A stretch of DNA of 13,578 bases from Clostridia bacterium DTU080 (GTDB taxonomy: Bacteria > Bacillota > Limnochordia > DTU080). Made by a program: the position numbers and the translations under genes. The notes below the pieces were generated by a model. The model did not search any database. It saw only the letters and a program-made list of their open reading frames with translations, and had not been told where the DNA came from. Of the stretch, positions 1 through 8,500 are shown piece after piece. The stretch lies in contig LFTP01000235.1 in the NCBI GenBank assembly GCA_001513395.1, forward strand, positions 1 to 13,578. The letters run 5' to 3'. The stretch's first letter is position 1. The number at the start of each line of letters is the position of its first letter.

Positions 1-59
1 CGTACGGTTCTGTGAGAGGGCTGACGCTCGCCTGATCAGCGAGCGTCACCCTACTCGAT
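1..59 (+). mobile_element. 3' end of a group II intron (domain V half and domain VI), truncated by window edge
   Basis: The first 20 bases are identical to 9518-9537, the domain V/VI junction of the fuller intron copy further right, and both copies end in the same CCCTACTCGAT. Domain VI is a hairpin: a perfect 9-bp stem pairs 23-31 with 39-47 around the loop CTGATCA. The outer stem GAG/GGG (13-15, 18-20) pairs with CCC/CTC (49-51, 54-56) and leaves A53 as the likely branch-point adenosine, 7 nt from the 3' end counting itself. The 3' boundary after GAT at 59 is set by the point where the two copies stop matching. The body of this copy, and any reverse transcriptase, lies off the left edge. 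It runs towards the stop codon of the isomerase gene on the other strand, 26 bp away. Confidence 0.8.
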
Positions 60-84
60 GTCCGGTGTAGTTGCCAAAAACAGC

Positions 85-1560
85 CTATTCCACGGCGACC
101 ATTTCGACGTTGAGGAGGTGCGCGACTTTGCGCAGGAGAGGTACCTCGTGTCCTATTCCCAGGGCGAAATGGTGCGTGGGACCGGCTAACGACCATTTCT
201 CGACAAACTCGGCCACTGGCATGTCGAAGCGCACCCGGGTATTAGTGTTGCCGCTGCGCGGGGTGGGGCCGGCCACCGATTCACCGGTGGCAACCACGAA
301 TTTGAAGCGTCCGTCGTAGGTTTGGGTCAATCCCAACATAGTGACGGGTCCCAGACGGATTTTGAACTCCACGGAAAGCCCCCTGCCACGCTTGCCGTGG
401 TAGAGAGATAGGTCACGGACGACCGGCTGCTCGGCGGCGATGCGGATGTGAGCCGGCCCATCGTGGCCGATGAGGGCGATGTCGTCATGGAAATCGAGCG
501 GATGGAATTCGGCGAAAGAACCGCCCATATCGAGGCGGTCCATGATCAACATGGCCACACAGGTCTTCAGGTCTGCCTCGCCGGCCATGGGGATGCCCCG
601 GCCCGTGAGAATCGAGTTGCCGAGGATCAGGCCTGCCGCCATCCGTTCGTACAGATTGCCGCCTAGTCCCCGGTAGTAGTAGGCCATAGCGGTGAGTTGT
701 CGGGAAGTCACCAGTTTCTCCATGGCCACGGCCATCCTTGCCGCCCAGTCGACGTCTTCAGGCTTTACCGGCCCCGTCAGTGGATCATGGGCCGGCTCGG
801 CGAAGATGAAGATGCGCCGGAAATCCTCCTTCATGGCTGCCACTTCGGCATCGCTAACCCGCTCTAGGCAGGCGTGCAGATCGCACATCTCCAGCATCTC
901 CACGTGAGCGCCGAAGAAAGCGTCGAACATGGTGGGGTCGGAGTTCATATCCAACATACCTTCATAGGTGTGGCCGAGGAAACCTATGCGGGCGTCGCGC
1001 ACGGTACGGAACACGGCGGCGGCCCGACACCATTCGGAAAGCTCGTTGTCGGCGCGGGCATCGTCGTATAGCTGCCCCACCAAGACACCCACCGGTTGCA
1101 GACCGGCCCTGTACAGAGCGCCACAGATCTCCGGCAGGCTGGTCACATTGTCGTGGTACAGTTGGTCGAAAGTGGTGGCCGTACGGCAGTCCATGCCGGG
1201 AGAAGGCTGCAAGCCGGCCAACAGGATTCCTGCGCCGGCTCTTTGTGCTACCGGCAAGACCAGCGAGGAGGTGGCGTAGGTTGCCAGATAGCAGATGAGG
1301 AGATCTACGCCCCGGCTGCGGAACATCTCACCGGCGGCAACTGCAGCCTGGGAAGAGTCGATCAGGCCCCCGTCCACGACCTCGGCGCCAAAGCCGCGCA
1401 GACGGTCGGCCAGGACAGACGTATTAGCCACCAGCAGTTCTCGCAACCCGGGAAACTGCGGCCAGTAGGCTTGCAAGCCGACGCTGAACAGACCGAGCCG
1501 TGCCGGCAAGTGTGGCACTCGGGGAATGAGATCGTCGAGGTTGCGTCGCTGGTTGATCAT
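85..1560 (-). CDS. L-arabinose isomerase family protein (divergent sugar isomerase)
   Basis: Probable cytoplasmic, metal-dependent ketol isomerase that interconverts an aldose and a ketose. The N-terminus (ARLGLFSVGLQAYWP) resembles the start of AraA. All four metal ligands of E. coli AraA (E306, E333, H350, H450 from memory) have counterparts at similar spacing: E328 in AGEADLKT, E351 in GSFAEFHP, H366 in LIGHDGPAHI and H464 in AGPTHHFALG. Length (491 residues) is normal for the family, but overall similarity to true AraA looks low, so the substrate may be another sugar; no gene symbol is given. The frame is open up to a TTG at 1584 that overlaps the stop codon of the upstream hydrolase gene (TGA 1580-1578). 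ATG 1560 is preferred because AAGGA (1573-1569) sits 8 nt before it; ATG 1566 is an alternative. The gene is the second of a two-gene operon, probably translationally coupled to the hydrolase gene. Confidence 0.85.
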   Translation of the reverse strand: MINQRRNLDDLIPRVPHLPARLGLFSVGLQAYWPQFPGLRELLVANTSVLADRLRGFGAEVVDGGLIDSSQAAVAAGEMFRSRGVDLLICYLATYATSSLVLPVAQRAGAGILLAGLQPSPGMDCRTATTFDQLYHDNVTSLPEICGALYRAGLQPVGVLVGQLYDDARADNELSEWCRAAAVFRTVRDARIGFLGHTYEGMLDMNSDPTMFDAFFGAHVEMLEMCDLHACLERVSDAEVAAMKEDFRRIFIFAEPAHDPLTGPVKPEDVDWAARMAVAMEKLVTSRQLTAMAYYYRGLGGNLYERMAAGLILGNSILTGRGIPMAGEADLKTCVAMLIMDRLDMGGSFAEFHPLDFHDDIALIGHDGPAHIRIAAEQPVVRDLSLYHGKRGRGLSVEFKIRLGPVTMLGLTQTYDGRFKFVVATGESVAGPTPRSGNTNTRVRFDMPVAEFVEKWSLAGPTHHFALGIGHEVPLLRKVAHLLNVEMVAVE

Positions 1561-1577
1561 GTGCATCGTCCTTCGTG

Positions 1578-3995
1578 TCACCAATTCAGATCAAGAGTAC
1601 CGCTGACACCGCGAGCTCGCAGGCAGCCTCGGCGTGCATCCTTCTCTGGCTCCACCGCTTTACCCGCGCAAAAAATCGCGGCGCGCTCGAGCATATGGCG
1701 CGGAGGATAGACGCAGATCTGGGCATCCTGCAAACCGGACACGGTGAGCCGGCGGGTATTGCCGGTGGGAAACGGCGGTTGCTCCCGGCAACTCACGATG
1801 CTTTCGCCGGGCTGGACGGCGAAGAGCACGCAGTTTTCGTGGTACGACTTGCGTAGCTGGTATGTGATGCTGCGGCCCGAGAGAACGCCCTCTTGCTGGA
1901 CGAGGATGGGAGCGCCGTCGGGCAGCGACAGATGAACCAACCCGGTGGTATCGGGTTTCACTCCGGTGAAGTAGAAGCCGTTGTTGCGGCGGCTGACGAA
2001 GATCATGGTGAGAGGGCTTTGAGGTGTGCGCAGCGTCTGGCGCAGGTCGATGCCGAAGGCCTGTAAGGCTTGTCTGACCAGCGTACCCGAGTTCCAGAAT
2101 CGCAGCGACGGCAAGTCACGGCGGACCCCGGGCTTGGGCACCTCCCAGGACGATGACCCGCGCACCCAGACGACGCTGCCGCCCTGCCAGGTCGGATCGG
2201 TTCGATGAATGGCGTAGGCCCGGGTACCTTGCGTGCTCGTCACTTGAACCAGCACTTTGAGATTGGCGGCATCCGGATCAGGCACCTCGCAGAGCGGACC
2301 GCCCGAAAGAGCGGACCGGTGCCGCAAGAGCCGTTCGCCCTGCCAGTGCGTGTACTCGTCTTCGGACAATAGCGATTGCACCGTAAAATCGCCCTCGAGC
2401 CCTTCCGCAGTCTTCACGCCCACCAGGCGCCGTAACGCTTCCGGAGCCGTCGCCAGGGGGCCGTAGAGCAGCAACCTGCCCCCGCTTTTTACCCAGTCAC
2501 AGAGCAACTGCTCGTACGTAGCGGGCAAAACGGCGCTTGGGGTAACCAAAACGGTGTCGATCAGGGTGCCGTTCGCCAGAGCACCGGCAAAATCATCGGT
2601 GGACATCACGGTATTGAGCGGCAGCCCGTGGTTGATTGCGTCGCGGATAAGCCAATCGCCCGCATACATGGCGGGGACGAGATGGGGGTGTTCAGCAGCG
2701 ATACGATGATACTCCCGGAAGGGATACAGCCAGGTGAGGAGTCCGGGGGCATCGGGACCGTCGGCGAGCGCCCGGCGAATGTGAGGAATCACTTCGAGCG
2801 CACAGTCCTCGACGAGTTCGCCTTTTTCGGTGTCGATGGTGAGGAACTCGATGATGCCGGAGCCTTTGGCTCGGCCTTGCCGGTCGATACGACTTACCGA
2901 CATGGGGATGTAGATATCGAAGGGTTCACGGTTGTACAGATCCCACCAGGGATTTTGCCAGAACCAGGGATCGTTGGGATAGAAGCGGAAGGGGAACTCC
3001 TCCGCCGGCAGAACGGCGATGCGGGACAGATAGCCGGCTATCTCGATGCCAAAGTCATTGTTGAGGGGGCCCCAGGGTGAGTTGGGAGGGGGACAGCGGA
3101 CGAACCCCTCTTCATAGAGCTGTAAGGCGGGGGCGCAGTCGCTGGCCAGGTCGATGCCGACGCTGAAGTTTGTCCCCCGCACTTCCACGGGATAGCTGCA
3201 CTCTGCCCTGAAGTCGCGCCAAAACCCGAGAATGCGCTCAGACAGCTCTTTGTACGGTACCCGGTTGAAGCTGAGGCCGTCAAACGCCTCGCCAAAGGGG
3301 CTCCAACCAAAACAGGAATAACCGAAGCCGTTTGAAAACCAGATGTAATCGAAGCCGAGGGTCGAAAGGTAACTCTGGCACTGGCGGCCGAGGAAGCGGC
3401 CGAAGGATGTGCCCTCCGGGATACCCTCGGGGAAACCCGCGTACGGATTTGGATCGCCATGCAGGCGCGACCAAGCCCGCACCATGCAGATGTGCGTGCC
3501 CAGGATGTTGGCCTCTTCACCGTGGCTCATGATCTCCGGATGCTTTTCGAACTTGAACGGCGACTCGGCGAACTCGGGTCCGCAGTCGAACGTAGCGCCG
3601 GCCGTGATCTTCTGCCCGAATTCATCCCGGCCAATGCGCTTGAAGGTGGCGATGATGCGCCGGAGGTCGCCGTATGTAAAGCGCGGGGGTTCTGGGATGT
3701 AGGGAACGGCTATCCGACGAGGATCCACGGTGTGACCCGTGTATGGCCGTGCCTTGCTGTTGCAAAAACCGATGTAGCGCCCCCATTCAAACTCGTCGGT
3801 GAGATCACCGCGCCACTCCAGAATATCGCTGCCGTCGGACACCCAAAAAAGGATGGAGCAGGAGTCGGCCAGTTTGGTCAGGGGGTACCATTGCCGCAAA
3901 GCTTCGCGGCAGACAGCTTCCACCGTCGCCTGATCCAAGGACTTGAACGGTTTGAGGCTCATTTCCAGCACGACACGGCGTAGTCTCCGAGGCAA
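1578..3995 (-). CDS. Uncharacterised large glycoside-hydrolase-like protein with a GATase-like domain
   Basis: An 805-residue soluble protein with no signal peptide and no membrane segment. I do not recognise a named family. About residues 1-430 read as an alpha/beta barrel rich in aromatic residues (FDYIWFSNGFGYSCFGW, 215-231; NDPWFWQNPWWDLY, 341-354), as in sugar-binding clefts. Acidic residues in conserved-looking settings are D138/E141 (FDCGPEF), E271 (VEVRGTNF) and D282. Residues about 445-520 (DTVLVTPSAVLPATYEQLL, WVKSGGRLLLYGP) look like the class I glutamine amidotransferase fold found as the second domain of GH42-type beta-galactosidases. The C-terminal part looks beta-rich. The TTG start at 3995 is supported by AAGGAG 9 nt upstream and a strong promoter at 4049-4077. 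It is the first gene of the minus arm, directly followed by the isomerase. A role in cutting imported oligosaccharides is inferred from fold and context; the catalytic residues are not established. Confidence 0.8.
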   Translation of the reverse strand: MPRRLRRVVLEMSLKPFKSLDQATVEAVCREALRQWYPLTKLADSCSILFWVSDGSDILEWRGDLTDEFEWGRYIGFCNSKARPYTGHTVDPRRIAVPYIPEPPRFTYGDLRRIIATFKRIGRDEFGQKITAGATFDCGPEFAESPFKFEKHPEIMSHGEEANILGTHICMVRAWSRLHGDPNPYAGFPEGIPEGTSFGRFLGRQCQSYLSTLGFDYIWFSNGFGYSCFGWSPFGEAFDGLSFNRVPYKELSERILGFWRDFRAECSYPVEVRGTNFSVGIDLASDCAPALQLYEEGFVRCPPPNSPWGPLNNDFGIEIAGYLSRIAVLPAEEFPFRFYPNDPWFWQNPWWDLYNREPFDIYIPMSVSRIDRQGRAKGSGIIEFLTIDTEKGELVEDCALEVIPHIRRALADGPDAPGLLTWLYPFREYHRIAAEHPHLVPAMYAGDWLIRDAINHGLPLNTVMSTDDFAGALANGTLIDTVLVTPSAVLPATYEQLLCDWVKSGGRLLLYGPLATAPEALRRLVGVKTAEGLEGDFTVQSLLSEDEYTHWQGERLLRHRSALSGGPLCEVPDPDAANLKVLVQVTSTQGTRAYAIHRTDPTWQGGSVVWVRGSSSWEVPKPGVRRDLPSLRFWNSGTLVRQALQAFGIDLRQTLRTPQSPLTMIFVSRRNNGFYFTGVKPDTTGLVHLSLPDGAPILVQQEGVLSGRSITYQLRKSYHENCVLFAVQPGESIVSCREQPPFPTGNTRRLTVSGLQDAQICVYPPRHMLERAAIFCAGKAVEPEKDARRGCLRARGVSGTLDLNW

Positions 3996-4048
3996 CTCGC
4001 TCTACTCCTTCCTTGAGACCTACTATAAGAAAGGACAATAGTGGTTTC

Positions 4049-4077
4049 AGTATAAGTCAACAGTGATTGACAGTCAA
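4049..4077 (-). promoter_or_regulatory. Sigma-A type promoter of the hydrolase-isomerase operon
   Basis: On the minus strand, TTGACT (4077-4072) is followed after exactly 17 nt by TATACT (4054-4049). Each box differs from consensus at one position. Transcription would start near 4042, leaving a leader of about 45 nt before the TTG start at 3995. The -35 box overlaps the GTCAACC half-site of the palindrome at 4073-4095. Confidence 0.75.
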
Positions 4078-4095
4078 CCAACTCACACGGTTGAC
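4056..4095. promoter_or_regulatory. Probable shared operator: GTCAA/TTGAC half-site array
   Basis: Two inverted repeats lie side by side between the divergent genes. GTCAA (4056-4060) faces TTGAC (4067-4071) in a 16-bp near-palindrome, and GTCAACC (4073-4079) faces GGTTGAC (4089-4095) with a 9-nt gap. The second repeat covers the -35 boxes of both divergent promoters, so a bound regulator could silence both arms at once. Some of the half-sites coincide with TTGACA-like -35 boxes, so part of the symmetry may simply reflect promoter consensus. No regulator gene is present in the window. Confidence 0.5.
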
Positions 4096-4120
4096 AATGG
4101 AAATCATAACATCGTAAGAT
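4091..4120 (+). promoter_or_regulatory. Sigma-A type promoter of the binding protein-hydrolase operon
   Basis: A consensus -35 box TTGACA (4091-4096) is followed after 18 nt by TAAGAT (4115-4120), a 4-of-6 match to TATAAT. Start of transcription would be near 4127, about 60 nt before the ATG at 4187. The -35 box overlaps the GGTTGAC half-site. It is weaker at -10 than the opposing minus-strand promoter. Confidence 0.6.
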
Positions 4121-4186
4121 AAGCAAAAATGAAGAGTAAAATCAAACTTGACGAGGAGATTCTCCGCCAAGGATAGGAGGGTGCCT

Positions 4187-5452
4187 ATGCCGACACAAAG
4201 ACCGCGCAGAGTCTTAGGCATTGTCGTCTGTTGCTTTTGCTTGGTGCTTGGTTTAGCGGCGACAGTGAGTGCAGTCAAGACGAAAATCGTCTTTGCGGAA
4301 TCGACGACCTGGCCTGAGTGGGAAGAAGCCATCAAGGCCTTCGAGGTCGAACATTCGGATATCGAGGTGGAGTGGATAAGGCTGCAACATGCTACTCTGG
4401 CTGAGAGTCTGATCCGTTTTGCTGCCGCCGGACAAATGCCGGATGTGTTCACGATACTTCACGACATCCTGCCCGGTCTTCTCGCCAATAACTTGGTGCG
4501 GCCGCTCGAGCCGCTGTTCGTCCGCGACGGCAGCGTGACGCCTAGGGAATACGTAGGACTGGACATGGGGCCTAAAGGCATTTGGGCTCTACCGCTTACG
4601 GTCAATGTCTGGTTTATTATTGTCAACCATTCCATGTTTGCCGAAGCCGGCATGGAGCCGCCTCAGGGCGGATGGACGCCTGCCGACATGGCCCGCTTGG
4701 CTACCAGACTGAAGGCGGACATTGATGGCGATGGAGTGTTCGACCGTTTCGGGTTGATTGGGATTCCAATAACCTCTGCGAACGAGATAGACGTCACCCT
4801 GTTCCCGTTCAACGCCTCGCTCTTTGACAGCATGGGTAGGCCGGCCCTGAACACTTCGGAGGCCCGACAGGCATTCAACTTCCTGGAGAGCATGATCGCT
4901 GACGGTTCTGCGGTCCCCGGAGGCGCCCTCACCCCTGCCTGGCTAAACGGACAGGCGGCGATGTTAACCGGCGATCGCGTCTATCTCTTCCATTTCGCTC
5001 AAAACGTCAAGTTTGATTGGGGTCTGGCCCACCTGCCCATGAATCCCGGGGTTACTCCTCGCACGGTGGGTACAGGCCACTACTTCGGCATCGCCAACTC
5101 CTCGCCGAATGTCGAGGCGGCCTGGACCTTCCTGAAGTGGGTTACCGGCCCCAAGGGACACAACATGGTGAAAAGCAAGGCGCCGCTTCCCGGCAATTTG
5201 AAGGCCTTTCCCATCTACCAGTCGTATTGGGAGATGATGCGCCATGAATGGAACGTGCCCAAGAACATAGAATTGGTGACCCAGATCACAACCTACGCTG
5301 TGGCGCCGACAGTCACCCGCACCGCATTGTCGCAGCAACAGGTGAATACGTTGCTGCGTGATGCGGCCAACGGCATCCTCCAGCGCCAACTGGCCGCGGA
5401 GACGGCTCTACGGGAATTGCAGCGCCAACTCGAAGCTCTGCAGAATCAATAG
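4187..5452 (+). CDS. Extracellular sugar-binding protein of an ABC transporter (SBP family 1)
   Basis: A 421-residue secreted solute-binding protein of the maltose-binding type, expected to capture a mono- or oligosaccharide outside the membrane and deliver it to ABC permeases. Residues 1-29 form a Sec signal peptide (RPRR, a hydrophobic stretch, then TVSA before the mature VKTKIVFAES). There is no lipobox, although the hydrophobic core contains VVCCFC. Family features include a WPEWEEAIKAFE helix (42-53), AAGQMPDVFTI (80-90), and a calcium-loop-like DIDGDGVFD (178-186) common in this family. The C-terminus ends in a short charged, coiled-coil-like helix (LRELQRQLEALQNQ). The start is ATG 4187, six bases after AGGAGG at 4175-4180; an in-frame upstream ATG at 4148 lacks such a site. 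No permease gene lies next to it, which is unusual because these genes normally precede two permease genes. The next gene on the strand is the large hydrolase. Confidence 0.9.
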   Translation: MPTQRPRRVLGIVVCCFCLVLGLAATVSAVKTKIVFAESTTWPEWEEAIKAFEVEHSDIEVEWIRLQHATLAESLIRFAAAGQMPDVFTILHDILPGLLANNLVRPLEPLFVRDGSVTPREYVGLDMGPKGIWALPLTVNVWFIIVNHSMFAEAGMEPPQGGWTPADMARLATRLKADIDGDGVFDRFGLIGIPITSANEIDVTLFPFNASLFDSMGRPALNTSEARQAFNFLESMIADGSAVPGGALTPAWLNGQAAMLTGDRVYLFHFAQNVKFDWGLAHLPMNPGVTPRTVGTGHYFGIANSSPNVEAAWTFLKWVTGPKGHNMVKSKAPLPGNLKAFPIYQSYWEMMRHEWNVPKNIELVTQITTYAVAPTVTRTALSQQQVNTLLRDAANGILQRQLAAETALRELQRQLEALQNQ

Positions 5453-5477
5453 GAGTCCTTGAGTATAGGATCCGCTT

Positions 5478-5503
5478 GGGCACCGCGCTTCGGCGTGGTG
5501 CTC
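5478..5503 (+). other. Intercistronic cUUCGg hairpin
   Basis: An 11-bp stem pairs 5478-5488 with 5493-5503 (two G-U pairs) and is closed by the very stable C(UUCG)G tetraloop. It lies in the 126-bp gap between the binding-protein gene and the hydrolase gene. Only a short TTT follows six bases downstream (5507-5509), so it is a poor full terminator. It could protect the 3' end of the binding-protein message or partly terminate, giving more binding protein than enzyme, as in the malE-malF gap. The rest of the gap shows nothing but the ribosome binding site AAGGAG at 5565-5570. Confidence 0.6.
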
Positions 5504-5578
5504 GGCTTTACATGGCACTATCCGGCAGTGATTCGGGAACCTGAATGACTACATGCTCCGGCAAAAGGAGAGAGTACG

Positions 5579-8500
5579 GTGGAGCGGAAGGAGTTTGTCT
5601 CGCCCGGAATTGAGTATAGAGCAGTGCACCTTTGGATGCTGAACGATGCCCTTCACCCGGCGGAGATCCGCCGCCAGATTGCTTCTTTGGCGGAAGCAGG
5701 TTGCGGTGCTATCATCACTCGTACATACATGGGCCTGCGCACCGAGTATCTCAGTGCGGAATACATGGCTTGCATGGAAGCGGCGCTGAATGCGGCGCTG
5801 GAGCATGGCCTGGACGTCTTCCTCCAGGCCGGATATATGCCCAATGGCGTGCCCGGGCTGAATCCTGCGGCTCAAGGCAGCGGTGTGGCGGCGATACCTC
5901 GCGGTGCCGAGCTTCCGCCCGGTAGTACGGTGCTTGCCGCGACTTCCGACTTTACGTTCGCAGTCCGGCCATTTGCCCATGCGGTCGATCTGCTGAGCGC
6001 TGAGGCCGTCGAGGCGTATATCGACCTGGCGTACGAGCGCGCCTGGCAACCGTTGCGCCGCTATTATGGCCGTCCCATTCGGTCGGTTTGGGTGGACGAG
6101 CCTTCATTTAGGCCGCCATTGATACCGTGGAGTCCCCGTCTGCCGGAACGCTTTTCCGCTACTTGGGGCTACGACTTGCTTTCGCATCTGCCCTCGCTTT
6201 TTCAACGTATTGGCGATTACCAGGCCGTGCGGCACCACTACTGGCGTACCGTGGTGGAGATGCTGAAAGCCGCCTACTTCGCCAAGGTTGCCCAGTGGTG
6301 CGCAGACAACGGGCTTGAATTCAGCGGCCACCTGATGGGAGAGGACACCTTGGTTGATCAGATCGCCCTCACCGGGGCTTGCATGCCTCTGTACGAATAT
6401 ATGCACCTTCCCGGCATCGATCATCTTAGCAGCAGCCTGTGCTGGACACACGGCGCCCGAGGCGGGGAGGGCGGCTTGCCTTTCATCCTCAACCCCAAAC
6501 AGTGCACCAGTGTTGCCGCCCAGTTGGGTCGCCCCCGAGCGCTCGCAGAGATGTACGGCGTGAGCACACAGGGGCTCACGTTCATGGATCAGAAACAAAT
6601 CGGCGAGTATCTGGCGGTGCAGGGCATCAACTTGCGCTGCCTGCACGCCTCGTTTTACTCGATGCGCGGTCGGCGCAAGCGCTTGCATGCCCCTAATCTC
6701 CACTACCAGCAACCGTGGTGGGGAGCGAATGCAAAGGCGGCCGACTACTTCGCTCGGCTGGCGTATGTGCTTAGCCAGGGGCAGGAGATAGCACAGGTGC
6801 TCGTGTTGCACCCGGTAGAATCGGCCTATATGTGCTACGATCCCCTGCTTTATCGTCCGGCCCTGCACGCTCGTATGCCTATGCCCGATATCGAGCGGAT
6901 GAACAGGCATGTAGTGGAACTGGGCTTGTGTCTCAACGCCGCCGGGATCGGCTGGCACTTCGGCGATGAATCGCTCCTCGCCCGCCATGGCAGGGTGCTG
7001 GATGACGGCAGTATGCAAGTGGGCGAGATGCGCTACGTCGCGGTCATCTTGCCAGAAGTAAAGACGCTGCGTTCCACCACTGCAGCCTTGCTTTGTCGGC
7101 TGGCTGAGGCCGGCGGATTGGTGCTGACCACGGCCGGGGTGCCGGCCCTGATCGACGGCTGGCCGAACCCGGGTGTGACGACGGCGCTTGCTGCCTGTGC
7201 CAGGCCGGTAGAGATGAATCGGGCCGCCTTGACCCAGGCGCTGGGAGCCAACGTTGTCGAGCGGACCGCAATCACAATAGACGAACGTGAGGATGAGGTC
7301 TGGGTGCATCGCCGTCGCACCGACGTCGGGGAATCGCTGCTTTTGGTCAACACCAGTCCGCAGAAGGCGGCTTCGGTACGCTTGGCCGCGCCGGCTGGCT
7401 GCGTCTTGGCCGAGTGGCACTTGCAAGACGGGCAAACGAGGGATCTCGGCTCGAGGGCTCAGTTTACGATGGATCCGCTCGCTTCCCGAGTATTCACCGC
7501 GCGTTATCCGGCCGGAGAATCCGTTCCAACTCCTGCTGTCGCCGCCTTCGAGTTAGATGAAGCCAGCTCGAGATGCGAGACTCTGTTGCCGGTGCAGTGG
7601 TCGGTGCGCCGGCAGGATCCCAACTGGCTGCCACTGGATACCTGTCGCTGGCGCTGTGCCGGAGAAGAGTGGTCGCCGCCCATGCCGGTGCTGGCGGTGC
7701 ACGATATCCTGACGGCACGGAAATTCGAAGGACGGGTGACGCTGGAGTTCTCTTTTGACCTCGAGGTGGTACCGCCCTCTTTGTTGTTCGTATGCGAAGA
7801 TGCGGGTGGGAAGGAAGTGATGGTCAACGGGACGCCCTGCGCTTATGCCGGATTGCCCTACCTGATCGACCCGTCATTCCTGCCCATAGACATCACTGCT
7901 TTAGTCCGGCCCGGCCGCAATACGGTGTGTATCACCACCCACTTCACTCCGCTCAAACGCTCCAGCTTTACGTTGTCCAGCCTGTTCGAAAACCTGATCG
8001 GCACCGAACTGGAAAACGCCTATCTGGCCGGAGATTTTGCCGTCAAGGCTGAAGTGTCCCCACGGCCGGCTCCGGCAGGCTGCGTGCGGCTTGCTCCGGC
8101 ATTCACCTTGACGGCGGAGACGGGTGTAGCCCGTTCCGACCTCGTCAGCGCCGGGTACCCATTTTTTGCCGGCACAATTCTGCTGCAACAAGAGGTACAT
8201 CTGCGGCGGCCCAAACCGGGAGAGCGAGTTATGCTCTTCGCCCGGCAGCCTGCTGCCTGTACGATAGCTGTGCGATGTAACGGGCATGATCAGGGCAACC
8301 GGATCATGGCCCCCTTTAGTTGGGATACCACGGCGCAGGTACTGGAAGGTCGCAACCTGCTGGAAGTGACTCTCACCAACACCTTGCGTAACCTCCTCGG
8401 GCCACACCATCGCCCGGAAGGCGAGCCCGACAACTGCTGGGGCGAAGGTGCCTTCAAAGGGTACGGTTTGGGTGCCGGCGGCAACCGAGGCGATGCCATC

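Noticed and set aside
60..85. Homology between the flanks of the two introns, both near a GTAGTTGCC string (66-75 and 9846-9854)
   Set aside because: The shared string is short, lies at different distances from the intron ends and the surrounding bases do not match, so it is probably chance.
1096..1710. 204-codon open frame on the plus strand
   Set aside because: Antisense to the isomerase and hydrolase genes, without protein-like composition or a recognisable domain.
4148..4186. Earlier ATG for the first binding protein
   Set aside because: The added residues (MTRRFSAKDRRVP) would place a hydrophilic stretch before the signal peptide, and the strong AGGAGG at 4175-4180 serves ATG 4187.
4187..4273. 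Lipoprotein signal in the first binding protein because of cysteines at residues 15, 16 and 18
   Set aside because: The cysteines lie in the middle of the hydrophobic core and lack the small residue pattern before Cys that signal peptidase II needs; a normal cleavage site TVSA follows.
6104..7435. 443-codon open frame on the minus strand inside the GH106-like gene
   Set aside because: It lies wholly antisense to a gene with clear family motifs. Its sequence is rich in His, Arg and Gln with no domain pattern, as expected from the opposite strand of GC-rich coding DNA.
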